A stretch of DNA of 64,000 nucleotides, taken from NCBI RefSeq assembly GCF_003202405.1, contig NZ_QJHL01000001.1, forward strand, positions 1 to 64,000. Direction: 5' to 3'. How positions within the stretch are numbered: position 1 is the stretch's first letter; each line of letters starts with the position of its first letter. This document shows positions 1-8,353 of this stretch, piece by piece. The position numbers and the translations under genes are program-made. The stretch comes from Flavobacterium hydrophilum (lineage in GTDB: Bacteria > Bacteroidota > Bacteroidia > Flavobacteriales > Flavobacteriaceae). Below the pieces are notes generated by a model. It was not told the DNA's origin. It made no database searches and saw only the letters and a program-made list of their open reading frames with translations.

Positions 1-86
1 TCACCTCTTCCCATCCCGAACAGAGAAGTTAAGCCCGCCTGCGCAGATGGTACTGCAATTATGTGGGAGAGTATGTCGTCGCCTTT
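1..86 (+). rRNA. rrf: 5S ribosomal RNA, 3' part
   Basis: The first bases read as the body and 3' end of a bacterial 5S rRNA, including the conserved CCGAACAGAGAAGTTAAGC segment and the GTGGGAGAGTA helix. The 5' end lies outside the window. It marks the end of an rRNA operon running into the window. The exact 3' end is uncertain by a few bases. Confidence 0.9.
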
Positions 87-91
87 CTTTG

Positions 92-124
92 AAAACCCTA
101 TTCTTATGGATAGGGTTTTTTGTT
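92..124 (+). terminator. Hairpin with T-run after 5S rRNA
   Basis: AAAACCCTAT pairs with ATAGGGTTTT around a short loop, and a T-run follows. It has the form of an intrinsic terminator for the rRNA operon. It sits only about 8 bases before tRNA-Phe, so it must be partly read through or act as a processing hairpin if the tRNAs are expressed from the rrn promoter. Confidence 0.75.
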
Positions 125-132
125 TTAAATGA

Positions 133-205
133 GGTACCTTAGCTCAGATGGTAGAGCAATGGACTGAAAATCCATGTGTCCCTGGTTCGATCCCTGGAGG
201 TACCA
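133..205 (+). tRNA. tRNA-Phe (GAA)
   Basis: The cloverleaf is clear: acceptor GGTACCT pairs with AGGTACC, the anticodon loop is CTGAAAA (anticodon GAA), and the T-loop is TTCGATC. The discriminator is A and no CCA is encoded. The T-stem (CCTGG/CCTGG) has a central U-U mismatch. It lies directly behind the 5S hairpin. Confidence 0.95.
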
Positions 206-212
206 CAAGAAT

Positions 213-298
213 GCTCGGATGGTGAAATTGGTAGACACGCTGGACTTAAAATCCAGTGGACAGCAATGTCCGTGCGGGTTCAAGTCCCGCTCTGAGTA
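213..298 (+). tRNA. tRNA-Leu (TAA)
   Basis: This is a class II tRNA with a long variable arm. The anticodon loop is CTTAAAA (anticodon TAA) and the T-arm is GCGGG TTCAAGT CCCGC. The acceptor GCTCGGA pairs with TCTGAGT. No CCA is encoded. It is 7 bases after tRNA-Phe and is probably co-transcribed with it. Confidence 0.95.
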
Positions 299-302
299 CT
301 GA

Positions 303-341
303 AAACTCCAATTGGCTATGGCTGATTGGAGTTTTTTTTTT
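303..341 (+). terminator. Terminator after tRNA-Leu
   Basis: AACTCCAAT pairs with ATTGGAGTT and is followed by about ten T residues. This is a strong intrinsic terminator closing the rRNA/tRNA unit. Confidence 0.85.
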
Positions 342-390
342 CTTAATGAAATTACTTGCTTAAAAACTGAAGCTTCCCGATGTTCCATAC

Positions 391-495
391 TGCGCTAGGG
401 ATGCAAGGGGAATCCTTTTGTGAGCCCTTATATTCCTGTATCATACCAAAACTGCCTGAACGAAAGATACACCGTAAAGCCCGCCCCGTAGAGAA
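391..495 (+). repeat. Structured intergenic repeat, copy A (variant form)
   Basis: This copy contains CGCTAGGGAT, then GGGGAATCCTTTTG, and further on AAAGATACACC and AAAGCCCG. The blocks match the order seen in the copies at 15745, 26451, 45804 and 59574, but the flanks start with TAGGGAT rather than TAGCCCCGAT. It fills most of the gap between tRNA-Leu and the phosphatase; apart from this element and a promoter I see nothing else between 341 and 615. Confidence 0.5.
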
Positions 496-584
496 ACGCT
501 AAAAAGAGTTTTATACTTCTGTTAAATTTTGATCAATTTTAATTTTAAATTTATGTATGTTTAGCCTTTCCAGATACGAATCTG

Positions 585-592
585 TATTTTTG
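585..592 (+). promoter_or_regulatory. Candidate -7 element before pafA
   Basis: TATTTTTG matches the Bacteroidetes housekeeping -7 consensus TAnnTTTG and lies 23 bases before the ATG. The -33 element is not clear. Confidence 0.55.
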
Positions 593-615
593 CTTTAAAT
601 ATTTATAAGTTGACT

Positions 616-2232
616 ATGAAAAAAAGTATTGTATTGTTGGTGCTATTTGTTATTTCAAATCTAGCTGCTCAACAACGTCCTAAGCTGGTTGTTGGAATTG
701 TAGTTGATCAGATGAAAATGGAATATTTATATCGATTTTCGAATGATTTTTCTCCAAACGGATTTAAAAGATTAATGAATAATGGATATACTTTTCAAAA
801 TATGCATTATAATTATGTGCCTACATATACAGCTCCGGGTCATGCATCAATTTATACTGGTACTACACCTGCAACACATGGGATTGTAGGAAATGAATGG
901 TTTAGCAGAACTCTTGGAAAGCAAATGTATTGCACAGATGATGCTTCTGTAAAAACAGTTGGAAACGGAACTGCAGATGAAGGAGAAATGTCTCCAAAAA
1001 ACCTGCAAAGTACAACCATTACTGACGAAGTTAGAATGGCTACAAATTTTCAGGGAAAAGTTATTGGAATGAGCCTTAAAGATCGTGGTGCCATTTTACC
1101 AGCTGGGCATTTTGCTAATTGGGCTTTTTGGTACAGTAAAACAGGTTCTTTTATTTCCAGTACTTTTTATGGAGAAAAATTACCAGAATGGGTATCCGAA
1201 TTTAATAATGAGAAAAATTATCTGAAATACATAAATAAGGGTTGGGATTTGTATAAACCTGCTTCAACTTACAATGAAAGCCTTCCGGATGATAATCCTT
1301 ATGAAGGGAAATTATATGGCAGTTCTGCTCCTGTTTTTCCGTATGACCTGAAAACAATGTATGAGAAAAATGATGCCGGAATTTTGAGATCTACTCCTTA
1401 TGGAAATGATTTATTAGCGGATTTTGCAAAAAAAGCAATTGAAAAAGAAGAGTTGGGTAAAGATAATATTACGGATTTCCTGACGGTGAGTTTCTCTTCT
1501 ACTGATTATGTTGGCCATTTATTAGGGCCACGTTCAATGGAACTTCAGGATACTTATTTGCGGCTAGACCAAACGATAGCTGATTTTTTAGCTTATCTGG
1601 ATAAAACGGTAGGAAAAAATAATTATTTACTGTTCTTAACCGCTGATCATGCAGGAGCAGAGAATGTTATTTACTTGAAAGACAGGAAATATGATGTTGA
1701 TAATTATCCGTCAAAAGATTTTAGAAAGAGTTTGCAGGATTTCTCTGTGAAAACATTTGGAGTAGATTTACTTTTGAATTATTCTAATTTTAATATCTTC
1801 TTCAATAAACAGATTATTAAAGATAAAGGTTTAGATTTAGTAAAAGTAAAACAAGCATTTAAAGAATTTTTGATTTCGTTACCACAGGTTAAAAAAGTAT
1901 ATACTGAAGAAGAAATTTTAGCTAATTCAGGAAATGATTATTATTTGAATTTCGTAGCAAAAGGATATGATGTAACACAGGATGGTGATATGGTTTTAAT
2001 TGGTAAACCAGGCGTTATTGAATATTTACCAACTGGTACTTCACACGGAACGGCTTACACTTACGATACCCATGTGCCAGCAATTTTTTATGGTTGGCAT
2101 ATTAAAAAAGGCGAATCTTATGATAAAAAGGCGATTACTGAAATTGCACCAACCATTGCTCAAAAAATAAAAGTTACTTTTCCTAATGGAACAGAAGCTA
2201 AAGTAATGCAGGAAGTTTTGGATGAAAAATAA
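616..2232 (+). CDS. pafA: PafA-type alkaline phosphatase
   Basis: This is a secreted phosphomonoesterase of the alkaline phosphatase superfamily, 538 residues with a cleavable signal peptide ending near SNLAAQ. Residues align with the Elizabethkingia PafA active site: metal Asp31 (VVDQM), nucleophile Thr72 in TAPGHA, Asn93 (GNEWF), a Lys/Arg pair in LKDRG near 155-157, STDYVGH near 298-302, TADHAG near 345, and a late His in GTSHGTAY. The Lys and Arg are diagnostic of monoesterase-type PafA rather than diesterases. The ATG at 616 is preferred over the TTG at 610. PafA enzymes are known to be phosphate-insensitive and to release phosphate from organic monoesters in the periplasm. Confidence 0.93.
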   Translation: MKKSIVLLVLFVISNLAAQQRPKLVVGIVVDQMKMEYLYRFSNDFSPNGFKRLMNNGYTFQNMHYNYVPTYTAPGHASIYTGTTPATHGIVGNEWFSRTLGKQMYCTDDASVKTVGNGTADEGEMSPKNLQSTTITDEVRMATNFQGKVIGMSLKDRGAILPAGHFANWAFWYSKTGSFISSTFYGEKLPEWVSEFNNEKNYLKYINKGWDLYKPASTYNESLPDDNPYEGKLYGSSAPVFPYDLKTMYEKNDAGILRSTPYGNDLLADFAKKAIEKEELGKDNITDFLTVSFSSTDYVGHLLGPRSMELQDTYLRLDQTIADFLAYLDKTVGKNNYLLFLTADHAGAENVIYLKDRKYDVDNYPSKDFRKSLQDFSVKTFGVDLLLNYSNFNIFFNKQIIKDKGLDLVKVKQAFKEFLISLPQVKKVYTEEEILANSGNDYYLNFVAKGYDVTQDGDMVLIGKPGVIEYLPTGTSHGTAYTYDTHVPAIFYGWHIKKGESYDKKAITEIAPTIAQKIKVTFPNGTEAKVMQEVLDEK

Positions 2233-2250
2233 TATTTTAGATATAAATTT

Positions 2251-2278
2251 ATACCTGTCTTTAAAGACAGGTTTTTTT
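2251..2278 (+). terminator. Terminator of pafA
   Basis: ACCTGTCTTTAAAGACAGGT forms a near loopless hairpin followed by a run of T. It lies about 20 bases after the pafA stop. Confidence 0.85.
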
Positions 2279-2282
2279 ATGC

Positions 2283-2324
2283 AAAAAAAAAATGCTTTTC
2301 AGTTTTTTGAAAAGCATTTTTTCG
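2283..2324 (-). terminator. Terminator of ald
   Basis: AATGCTTTTC pairs with GAAAAGCATT with A-runs on one side and T-runs on the other, so it can work in both directions. It lies 32 bases past the stop of the minus-strand ald gene. Confidence 0.8.
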
Positions 2325-2355
2325 TGTGAATTAGTAAACACTATCTTAGTAATAA

Positions 2356-3474
2356 CTATGCGTTTGTTAGTGCTAATTCTTCATTGAAAGGAAGATTCCA
2401 TGCTTCGGCAACTCCTTTGTAAAGGATTTTTCCGTTTGCGATGTTCAAGCCTTTTTTCAATTCTTCGTTTTCATTACAAGCTTTTTCCCAGCCTTTATTT
2501 GCTAATTGTACAGCGTAAGGCAAAGTAGCATTTGTTAAAGCTAAAGTAGATGTATAAGGAACAGCTCCCGGCATATTTGCTACGCAGTAGTGAACAATAT
2601 CATCAATAATAAAAGTTGGATTTTCGTGAGTTGTTGGTGTACAGGTTTCGATACAACCTCCCTGATCTACAGCCACGTCAACAACAACAGTACCAGGGCG
2701 CATTAATTTTAGCATATCACGTGTAATTAAGTGAGGAGCTTTCGCTCCTGGAATTAAAACCGCTCCAACAATTAAATCAGCGTCTTTAATAGCTCTTGTA
2801 ATATTGTAGTGGTTTGACATTTCTGTATTTACATTTGCCGGCATAATATCATCTAATTGACGTAAACGTGGCAAGCTTAAATCCATAATGGTTACCTGAG
2901 CACCTAAACCAGCAGCCATTTTTGCAGCCTGAGTTCCTACGATTCCTCCACCTAAGACTAAAACTTTTGCAGGAGGAACGCCTGGTACGCCGCCTAAAAG
3001 AATTCCTCTTCCTTTTAATGGTTTTTCAAGATATTTTGCTCCTTGCTGAATCGCCATACGTCCTGCAACTTCAGACATTGGAACTAATAAAGGCAAGCTT
3101 CGGTCAGTCTTTTCTACAGTCTCATAAGCTAAACAAACCGCTCCTTTTTCAAGCATTGCATGAGTTAATTCTTCTGAAGATGCAAAGTGAAAATAAGTGA
3201 AAAGTAATTGATCCTTTTTTATCAAAGGATATTCAGAAGCAATTGGTTCTTTTACTTTGATAATCATTTCTGCAATTGCATAAACGTCTTCAATAGTTGG
3301 TAAAACTAAAGCACCAGCTTGAATATATTCTTCATCAGCAAAACCACTTCCTAAACCGGCAGTAGACTGAACATAAACTGTATGTCCGTGTTTTTTCATT
3401 TCAGAAACTCCTGCAGGAGTTAAAGCAACACGGTTTTCATTATTCTTAATTTCTTTTGGAACACCTATTATCAT
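2356..3474 (-). CDS. ald: Alanine dehydrogenase
   Basis: Catalyses NAD-dependent oxidative deamination of L-alanine to pyruvate and ammonia, and the reverse. The 372-residue length is normal. Arg15, Lys75 (KVKEP) and His96 (YFHFA) match the substrate-binding and catalytic residues known from Mycobacterium Ald. The Rossmann motif LGGGIVG begins near residue 174 and VDVAVDQGG is near 267. It is divergent from an Lrp/AsnC gene, an arrangement in which the regulator commonly controls ald in response to alanine. A TAAATTTG -7 element is at 3512-3519. Confidence 0.96.
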   Translation of the reverse strand: MIIGVPKEIKNNENRVALTPAGVSEMKKHGHTVYVQSTAGLGSGFADEEYIQAGALVLPTIEDVYAIAEMIIKVKEPIASEYPLIKKDQLLFTYFHFASSEELTHAMLEKGAVCLAYETVEKTDRSLPLLVPMSEVAGRMAIQQGAKYLEKPLKGRGILLGGVPGVPPAKVLVLGGGIVGTQAAKMAAGLGAQVTIMDLSLPRLRQLDDIMPANVNTEMSNHYNITRAIKDADLIVGAVLIPGAKAPHLITRDMLKLMRPGTVVVDVAVDQGGCIETCTPTTHENPTFIIDDIVHYCVANMPGAVPYTSTLALTNATLPYAVQLANKGWEKACNENEELKKGLNIANGKILYKGVAEAWNLPFNEELALTNA

Positions 3475-3511
3475 TTTGTTATGATTTTTGTTTTTTATTG
3501 AGTTTGTGTTA

Positions 3512-3519
3512 CAAATTTA
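3512..3519 (-). promoter_or_regulatory. Candidate -7 element of ald
   Basis: On the minus strand this reads TAAATTTG, a perfect match to TAnnTTTG, 37 bases before the ald ATG. The surrounding region is very AT-rich, as expected for an Lrp target. Confidence 0.6.
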
Positions 3520-3659
3520 TTGATAGAGAATTTATTATTGATAATAATGATTTAAATAAGAAAATATTATTTTATTTTCTATTTTTACAGAAAAATATTC
3601 TTTACGGATTCCTTTTTATTTCTTTAAAAAGAAAAAATGACTGATTTGGATTAATTATA

Positions 3660-3671
3660 GAAAACGTTTTC
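3660..3671. promoter_or_regulatory. Perfect palindrome before the lrp-like ATG
   Basis: GAAAACGTTTTC is a perfect 12-base palindrome ending three bases before the start codon. Its position suggests an operator for autoregulation, but no regulator is established. Confidence 0.35.
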
Positions 3672-3674
3672 GTT

Positions 3675-4133
3675 ATGGCTTTAGATGAAATTGATAAAAA
3701 AATCTTACGTCTTTTACAGGAAAATGCTCATTATACACTGAAAGACATTGCAAACAAAATAAATTTGTCATTAACACCAGTTCATGATCGGGTTAAACGT
3801 CTTGAGAAAGAAGGTGTTATAGAGAAATATGTTTCAATTTTAAACAAGAAAAAATTAGGGAATAATCTAACTGTTTATTGTCAGGTAACCTTAACAAAAC
3901 AGACTTATGACACATCTGAAGGTTTTAACCAGTCGATTTTAAATATGCCTGAAGTGGTAGAGTGTAATTATGTTTCGGGAAATTTTGATTATATGCTGAA
4001 AATTATCATTCCGGATATGGAAAGTTATCATCATTTTCATCAAAAGAAATTATCTGTTTTATCTGAAGTCTCATTAATTAATACTGTGTTTGTAATTTCT
4101 GAAGTAAAGAGCACAACCGTACTTCCTATTTAA
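3675..4133 (+). CDS. Lrp/AsnC family transcriptional regulator
   Basis: Predicted DNA-binding regulator of amino acid metabolism, 152 residues. The N-terminal winged helix-turn-helix spans about residues 3-62 (LDEIDKKILRLLQENAHYTL then LSLTPVHDRVKRLEKEG). The RAM ligand-binding domain occupies about 65-145, with the typical VVECNYVSGNFDYML strand. It is divergent from ald, so it most likely controls alanine dehydrogenase and itself; this is inferred from position. The ATG directly follows the GAAAACGTTTTC palindrome. Confidence 0.92.
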   Translation: MALDEIDKKILRLLQENAHYTLKDIANKINLSLTPVHDRVKRLEKEGVIEKYVSILNKKKLGNNLTVYCQVTLTKQTYDTSEGFNQSILNMPEVVECNYVSGNFDYMLKIIIPDMESYHHFHQKKLSVLSEVSLINTVFVISEVKSTTVLPI

Positions 4134-4135
4134 AA

Positions 4136-4166
4136 CAAAAACCACCAGAAAAATTCTGATGGTTTA
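4136..4166 (-). terminator. Terminator of gap, in the lrp-gap convergent gap
   Basis: CCACCAGAA and TTCTGATGG form a hairpin. The T-rich tail (TTTTTGTTTT) is on the minus strand, so it mainly serves the gap gene. On the plus strand it lacks a T-run. Confidence 0.6.
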
Positions 4167-4192
4167 AGAAATGGTTGGTTTTGGTTTTTATA

Positions 4193-5641
4193 TTAATAGT
4201 AAGTGAATCTCCTAACTTTTGCAATATACTTTGCTAAACGTATGACCTGATGGCTATAGCCGTATTCATTGTCATACCAAATATAAAGAATGATATTTTT
4301 TCCGTCTTTAGAAACGATAGTTGCATTACTGTCATAAATTGCAGGCGCAGAAGTTCCAACAATGTCGGATGAAACGAGTTCATTGTTCAATGAGTATTTA
4401 ATTTGTTCCACTAATTCGCCTTCTAAGGCATATTTCTTCATTATTTTATTTACAGCAGTCATTGAGGTTGCTTTTTTAACTTCTAAGTTTACAACTACCA
4501 AAGATCCGTTTGGTACCGGAACCCTAATAGCATTTGAAGTCAGTTTTCCTTCAAGTGACGGAATTGCTTTTGCGACTGCATTTCCTGCTCCTGTTTCAGT
4601 AATAACCATGTTTAAGGCTGCAGCTCTTCCACGACGGTATTTTTTGTGCATATTATCAACAAGATTCTGATCGTTTGTATAGGCGTGAATAGTTTCCAGA
4701 TGGCCTTTTGCAATCCCTAAACTATCTTCAATAACTTTTAAAATAGGAGTTATAGCATTTGTAGTACATGATGCTGCCGAAAAAATAGCTGTCTCATCCG
4801 GATTGTATTCATTATGGTTTACGCCATATACAATATTTGGAACCCCTTTTCCGGGTGCCGTCAACAATACTTTACTGACTCCTTTTGAAATTAAATGTTT
4901 TTTTAAAGCTTCTTCAGATGTAAAAGCTCCACTGTTGTCAATGACAAGTGCATCATTAATTCCGTATTGTGTATAATCTATTTCTTCAGGCGAATTTGCG
5001 TTGATTATGTTTACTGTAGTTCCGTTAATAATCAAAGCATTATTTTTGGAGTCTGCTGTCACTGAACCCTGGATATTTCCGTGAATTGAATCATGCCTCA
5101 ATAAAGAAGCTCTTTTCTCTAAAAGCACTGCATCTATTTTATCCCGGGTCACAATTGCTCTCAGGCGCAACTGGTTTCCTTTTCCGGTTTTTGACATTAG
5201 TTCTCTTGCCAATAAACGTCCAATTCTTCCAAAGCCATACAGAACGACATCTTTAGGCTGAATTTCTTTAGATGATTTGGCTTTTTTTAATTTATCCATT
5301 ACAAAATATCTGGCATCCGGATATTTTTCTTCTTCCAGCTGATATTCATAAGTCAATTTTCCAAGATCTAATTTAGCAGGTGGAAAATCTAATGATAAAA
5401 TGACCTTTGCAATTTCAACAGAATCAAAAATGCTAATTGGCTTGCCGACGAATTCTCCTGCATATTGATGCAAGTTGATAATGTCACTGACATTTTTATC
5501 CAGTAATTGATTTTTAAATAAAACCATTTCGATGGATTTGTCATACCATAAATCACTGATGACTTTAATTAATTCGACTCCGGCTCTTCTTCGGTCGACT
5601 TGTAGGGATACTTCTTTTTGGTACAAAGTTTTGTTGTTCAT
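4193..5641 (-). CDS. gap: Glyceraldehyde-3-phosphate dehydrogenase, long form
   Basis: Phosphorylating GAPDH of glycolysis/gluconeogenesis, 482 residues. The first about 130 residues form an extension absent from the usual 335-residue enzyme. The NAD-binding motif GFGRIGR is at 136-142 and the catalytic Cys292 is in SAASCTTNAI; the catalytic His lies in the HAYTNDQ region. Long GAPDHs of this type are known from Bacteroidetes and pseudomonads and often coexist with a short paralogue. Whether this one is glycolytic or gluconeogenic cannot be read from the sequence. It stands as a single gene. Confidence 0.93.
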   Translation of the reverse strand: MNNKTLYQKEVSLQVDRRRAGVELIKVISDLWYDKSIEMVLFKNQLLDKNVSDIINLHQYAGEFVGKPISIFDSVEIAKVILSLDFPPAKLDLGKLTYEYQLEEEKYPDARYFVMDKLKKAKSSKEIQPKDVVLYGFGRIGRLLARELMSKTGKGNQLRLRAIVTRDKIDAVLLEKRASLLRHDSIHGNIQGSVTADSKNNALIINGTTVNIINANSPEEIDYTQYGINDALVIDNSGAFTSEEALKKHLISKGVSKVLLTAPGKGVPNIVYGVNHNEYNPDETAIFSAASCTTNAITPILKVIEDSLGIAKGHLETIHAYTNDQNLVDNMHKKYRRGRAAALNMVITETGAGNAVAKAIPSLEGKLTSNAIRVPVPNGSLVVVNLEVKKATSMTAVNKIMKKYALEGELVEQIKYSLNNELVSSDIVGTSAPAIYDSNATIVSKDGKNIILYIWYDNEYGYSHQVIRLAKYIAKVRRFTYY

Positions 5642-5743
5642 AATTGACTGAATTAAAAAAATAAAACGCTCACTATTTTAAAATTTTGCGCAAAACTACT
5701 TATTTCAATCGATTTCGTAAGCTATTTTGTGATTTATTTTTTA

Positions 5744-5784
5744 AAACAAAAAAAAGCCACCTTAATTTTTTTAAGATGGCTTTG
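5744..5784 (-). terminator. Terminator of degP
   Basis: On the minus strand AAAGCCATCTTAA and TTAAGGTGGCTTT pair and are followed by a long T-run. It lies 40 bases past the degP stop. Confidence 0.85.
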
Positions 5785-5823
5785 GGTAATTTAGTTTCAG
5801 TTTGAAACTTATATGTAAGTGTT

Positions 5824-7224
5824 TTAAATGATAATTCTAAAGATTTCTCCGTTTTTATTTATCATTTCAATTCGGACGCTTTGACCTTCGTCTTTTTTAT
5901 TTAAAAGTTTAGAAACAGTTTCAACATTTGTAGCTTTTATGTTGTCAATGCTTAAAATAATACTGCCCTGCAATTCATTTTGGTACTGCATCAAATTTTC
6001 ATTTGTAATGTTTTTGATTTTTACACCATAATCAATTCTGAACTTCTTTTTATCGGTACCAGTAATGTCTTCTAATTCGATTCCTTTAAACTCGGCACTA
6101 AAAAACTCATTTTTGCTTAATGTTACCGGAACAACTTTAGATTTTCCTTCTCGAATATAGGTTACCTGTACAATATCATTTGGTCTTTTGGTATTGATAT
6201 AGCCAGAAAGATCGGCAAAAGTCGAAATATTCTGATTGTCTAATTTTACAATGATGTCACCTTTTGTAAGACCCGCTTTTTGAGCTCCGGATTTAGGGGT
6301 AACCTTATTGATATAAAAGCCCTGTGTTTCAGAAATACCTAATTCTTTGGAAGCATTGCTATTTAATTCGCCACCTTCAACACCCAAAATTCCTCTTTGT
6401 ACATTTCCGAATTCCATAATATCTTCAACAATTTTACGGGCATTGTTTGATGGAACAGCAAAAGAATACCCAACATATGATCCGGTCATTGAAGAAATCA
6501 TAGTATTAATCCCGATTAATTCTCCACGGGTATTAACTAATGCTCCGCCACTATTTCCAGGGTTTACGGCGGCATCGGTCTGAATAAAGGACTGGATTCC
6601 GCTGGTGTCTAAATTTCTGGCTTTCGCCGAAACAATCCCGGCTGTAACAGTCGAAGTTAAGTTATAAGGATTTCCAACGGCTAAAACCCATTCTCCAACC
6701 TTTACACTATCAGAATTTGCAAAAGCAGTGTAAGGCAATTTTTCGTTGGCATCAATTTTCAATAAAGCAATATCCATTTTGGAATCTGTTCCAATTAGTT
6801 TTGCTTTATATGATTTTTTATTGTTTAATGTAATTTCAATTTCGGTTGCGTCTTTAATAACATGATTGTTGGTTACAATGTAACCATCTTCAGAAATTAT
6901 AACTCCGGAACCTGTTCCAACCTGTTCCTGCTGTTGTCCTCCACCGTAGCCATAGAAAAATTCCATCATAGGATTACTAACAGTTCTGCGGGAAACATTT
7001 TTAACGTGAACAACAGTATGAATTGTTTTATCAGCAGCTTCAGTAAAATCTACTGTTTCGGCAGCCAGACCAACATTTCTGCCAAATGAATTTGGGGCAA
7101 GAGTAACAACAGAATTTTCTCTTCCCAATAAAGAACTGCTGCCGTCAAATAATAATTTGTAAGCACCAAGAGTAGTAGCACCACTCAATAATGACACTAA
7201 AAATAAGCTTGAAAATCTTTTCAT
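5824..7224 (-). CDS. degP: HtrA/DegP-family periplasmic serine protease
   Basis: Envelope quality-control protease, 466 residues. The N-terminus (MKRFSSLFLVSLLSGATTLG) is an export signal or anchor. The trypsin-like domain carries the catalytic triad His121 (TNNHVI), Asp151 (DIALLKI) and Ser225 (GNSGGALV). A glycine/glutamine-rich loop (YGYGGGQQQEQ) precedes the His. A first PDZ domain spans about 275-365 and a weaker second one about 385-466. It is a monocistronic minus-strand gene with its own terminator. Three GTTAA repeats in 10-bp phase lie 65-89 bases upstream and are a strong candidate activator site. Confidence 0.95.
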   Translation of the reverse strand: MKRFSSLFLVSLLSGATTLGAYKLLFDGSSSLLGRENSVVTLAPNSFGRNVGLAAETVDFTEAADKTIHTVVHVKNVSRRTVSNPMMEFFYGYGGGQQQEQVGTGSGVIISEDGYIVTNNHVIKDATEIEITLNNKKSYKAKLIGTDSKMDIALLKIDANEKLPYTAFANSDSVKVGEWVLAVGNPYNLTSTVTAGIVSAKARNLDTSGIQSFIQTDAAVNPGNSGGALVNTRGELIGINTMISSMTGSYVGYSFAVPSNNARKIVEDIMEFGNVQRGILGVEGGELNSNASKELGISETQGFYINKVTPKSGAQKAGLTKGDIIVKLDNQNISTFADLSGYINTKRPNDIVQVTYIREGKSKVVPVTLSKNEFFSAEFKGIELEDITGTDKKKFRIDYGVKIKNITNENLMQYQNELQGSIILSIDNIKATNVETVSKLLNKKDEGQSVRIEMINKNGEIFRIII

Positions 7225-7288
7225 AATTAGGATTTATGTTTAAGTTACTAACGTAAAATTAAAGGAAAAAATTATTTTGAAAAATGGT

Positions 7289-7313
7289 TTAACGCTCTTT
7301 AACAGTGATTAAC
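7289..7313 (-). promoter_or_regulatory. Triple GTTAA direct repeat upstream of degP
   Basis: On the minus strand the sequence reads GTTAA-N5-GTTAA-N5-GTTAA, with starts at exact 10-base intervals. It lies just upstream of the likely degP promoter. Such helically phased direct half-sites are typical of OmpR-family response regulators; E. coli CpxR uses GTAAA-N5-GTAAA before degP. The regulator here is unknown. Confidence 0.5.
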
Positions 7314-7519
7314 ATTTTATTAATTAATAGTGTGTTAAAAATGATGCTATTTAACATATTGAGTCTGAAATTAAAGGGTTTAAATGAGATGATTTGTTTT
7401 ATAATTCTAAAATTGTGATATTGGGATAAATAATATTAAAATTTTAACATTAAATTTTTCGAAGTCATTTAGTGCAAGATGATTTAACAAATTACAATAA
7501 ATGGTTAATTAATAGTTCG

Positions 7520-7527
7520 TACTTTTG
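7520..7527 (+). promoter_or_regulatory. Candidate -7 element of dapF
   Basis: TACTTTTG matches TAnnTTTG and lies 20 bases before the dapF ATG. No clear -33 element is visible. Confidence 0.55.
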
Positions 7528-7547
7528 TATTTTATAATCCAACAGAA

Positions 7548-8330
7548 ATGCAAATAGAATTTTATAAATATCAGGGCACCGGAAACGATTTTGTAATGAT
7601 TGACAATCGTTCAGGTTTCTTTCCAAAAGAAGATATAAAACTTGTGGAACGTTTATGCGACAGACGTTTCGGAATTGGTGCTGACGGACTTATTTTACTG
7701 GAGAATGATTCAGAAACTGATTTCAGAATGGTTTATTATAATTCAGATGGTAACGAAAGTTCAATGTGTGGTAACGGAGGTCGTTGTTTAGTGGCGTTTG
7801 CTAATCAATTGGGAGTTATCGAAAATAAAACCACTTTTATTGCTACAGATGGTTTACATCATGCAACAGTAAATGATGATTCAATTGTTTCATTGCAGAT
7901 GATTGATGTTGATGAAGTTCAAAAGAAAGAATCATATACTTTTTTAAACACCGGTTCGCCTCATCATGTACAAATTGTAGATGATTTGGAACATTATAAT
8001 GTAAAAGAAAACGGAGCTGCACTTCGCTACGGAGAATTGTACGGACAAAAGGGAAGCAATATCAATTTTGTAAAAAAAATAAATGATTCTGAATTTTCAC
8101 TTCGAACTTACGAAAGAGGAGTAGAAGATGAAACGTTAGCTTGCGGAACCGGTGCAACAGCTGTTGCAATTGCTATGAATGCAACAGGTCAAACAGATAA
8201 AACTTCGATTGATATAAATGTTGAAGGTGGAAAACTGGCGGTTTCTTTTGATAAATTAGGAGAACATTTTATGAATGTTTTTTTAATTGGTCCGGCAAAA
8301 TTTGTTTTTAAAGGGACAATCGAAATTTAA
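7548..8330 (+). CDS. dapF: Diaminopimelate epimerase
   Basis: Interconverts LL- and meso-diaminopimelate for lysine and peptidoglycan synthesis in the cytoplasm. The 260-residue length is normal. Both catalytic cysteines are present: Cys74 in MCGNGGRC and Cys199 in ACGTGATA. The N-terminal FYKYQGTGNDFVMID motif is typical. It is the first gene of a plus-strand cluster with a GNAT enzyme, mltG, a DUF2279 protein and a lysozyme-like protein, most of which act on the cell wall. Confidence 0.97.
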   Translation: MQIEFYKYQGTGNDFVMIDNRSGFFPKEDIKLVERLCDRRFGIGADGLILLENDSETDFRMVYYNSDGNESSMCGNGGRCLVAFANQLGVIENKTTFIATDGLHHATVNDDSIVSLQMIDVDEVQKKESYTFLNTGSPHHVQIVDDLEHYNVKENGAALRYGELYGQKGSNINFVKKINDSEFSLRTYERGVEDETLACGTGATAVAIAMNATGQTDKTSIDINVEGGKLAVSFDKLGEHFMNVFLIGPAKFVFKGTIEI

Positions 8331-8353
8331 TTTTCCAGAAATCTGAAGTTGTA

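Larger units (their letters stand above)
7225..7547. other. Divergent intergenic region degP/dapF
   Basis: This 323-base AT-rich region holds no gene. It contains the tandem TTAAC sites (7289-7313), a weak TAATTTTA -7 for degP on the minus strand near 7252-7261, another TTAAC at 7351-7355, and the dapF -7 element at 7520-7527. I see nothing else in it. Confidence 0.6.

Noticed and set aside
125..388. Open frame of 87 codons on the minus strand across both tRNAs
   Set aside because: It is antisense to tRNA-Phe and tRNA-Leu and has no family resemblance; such frames are usual over tRNA genes.
3456..3644. 62-codon frame between ald and the lrp-like gene
   Set aside because: Lies in the AT-rich promoter region, overlaps the ald start and has low-complexity Phe/Leu-rich content only due to base composition.
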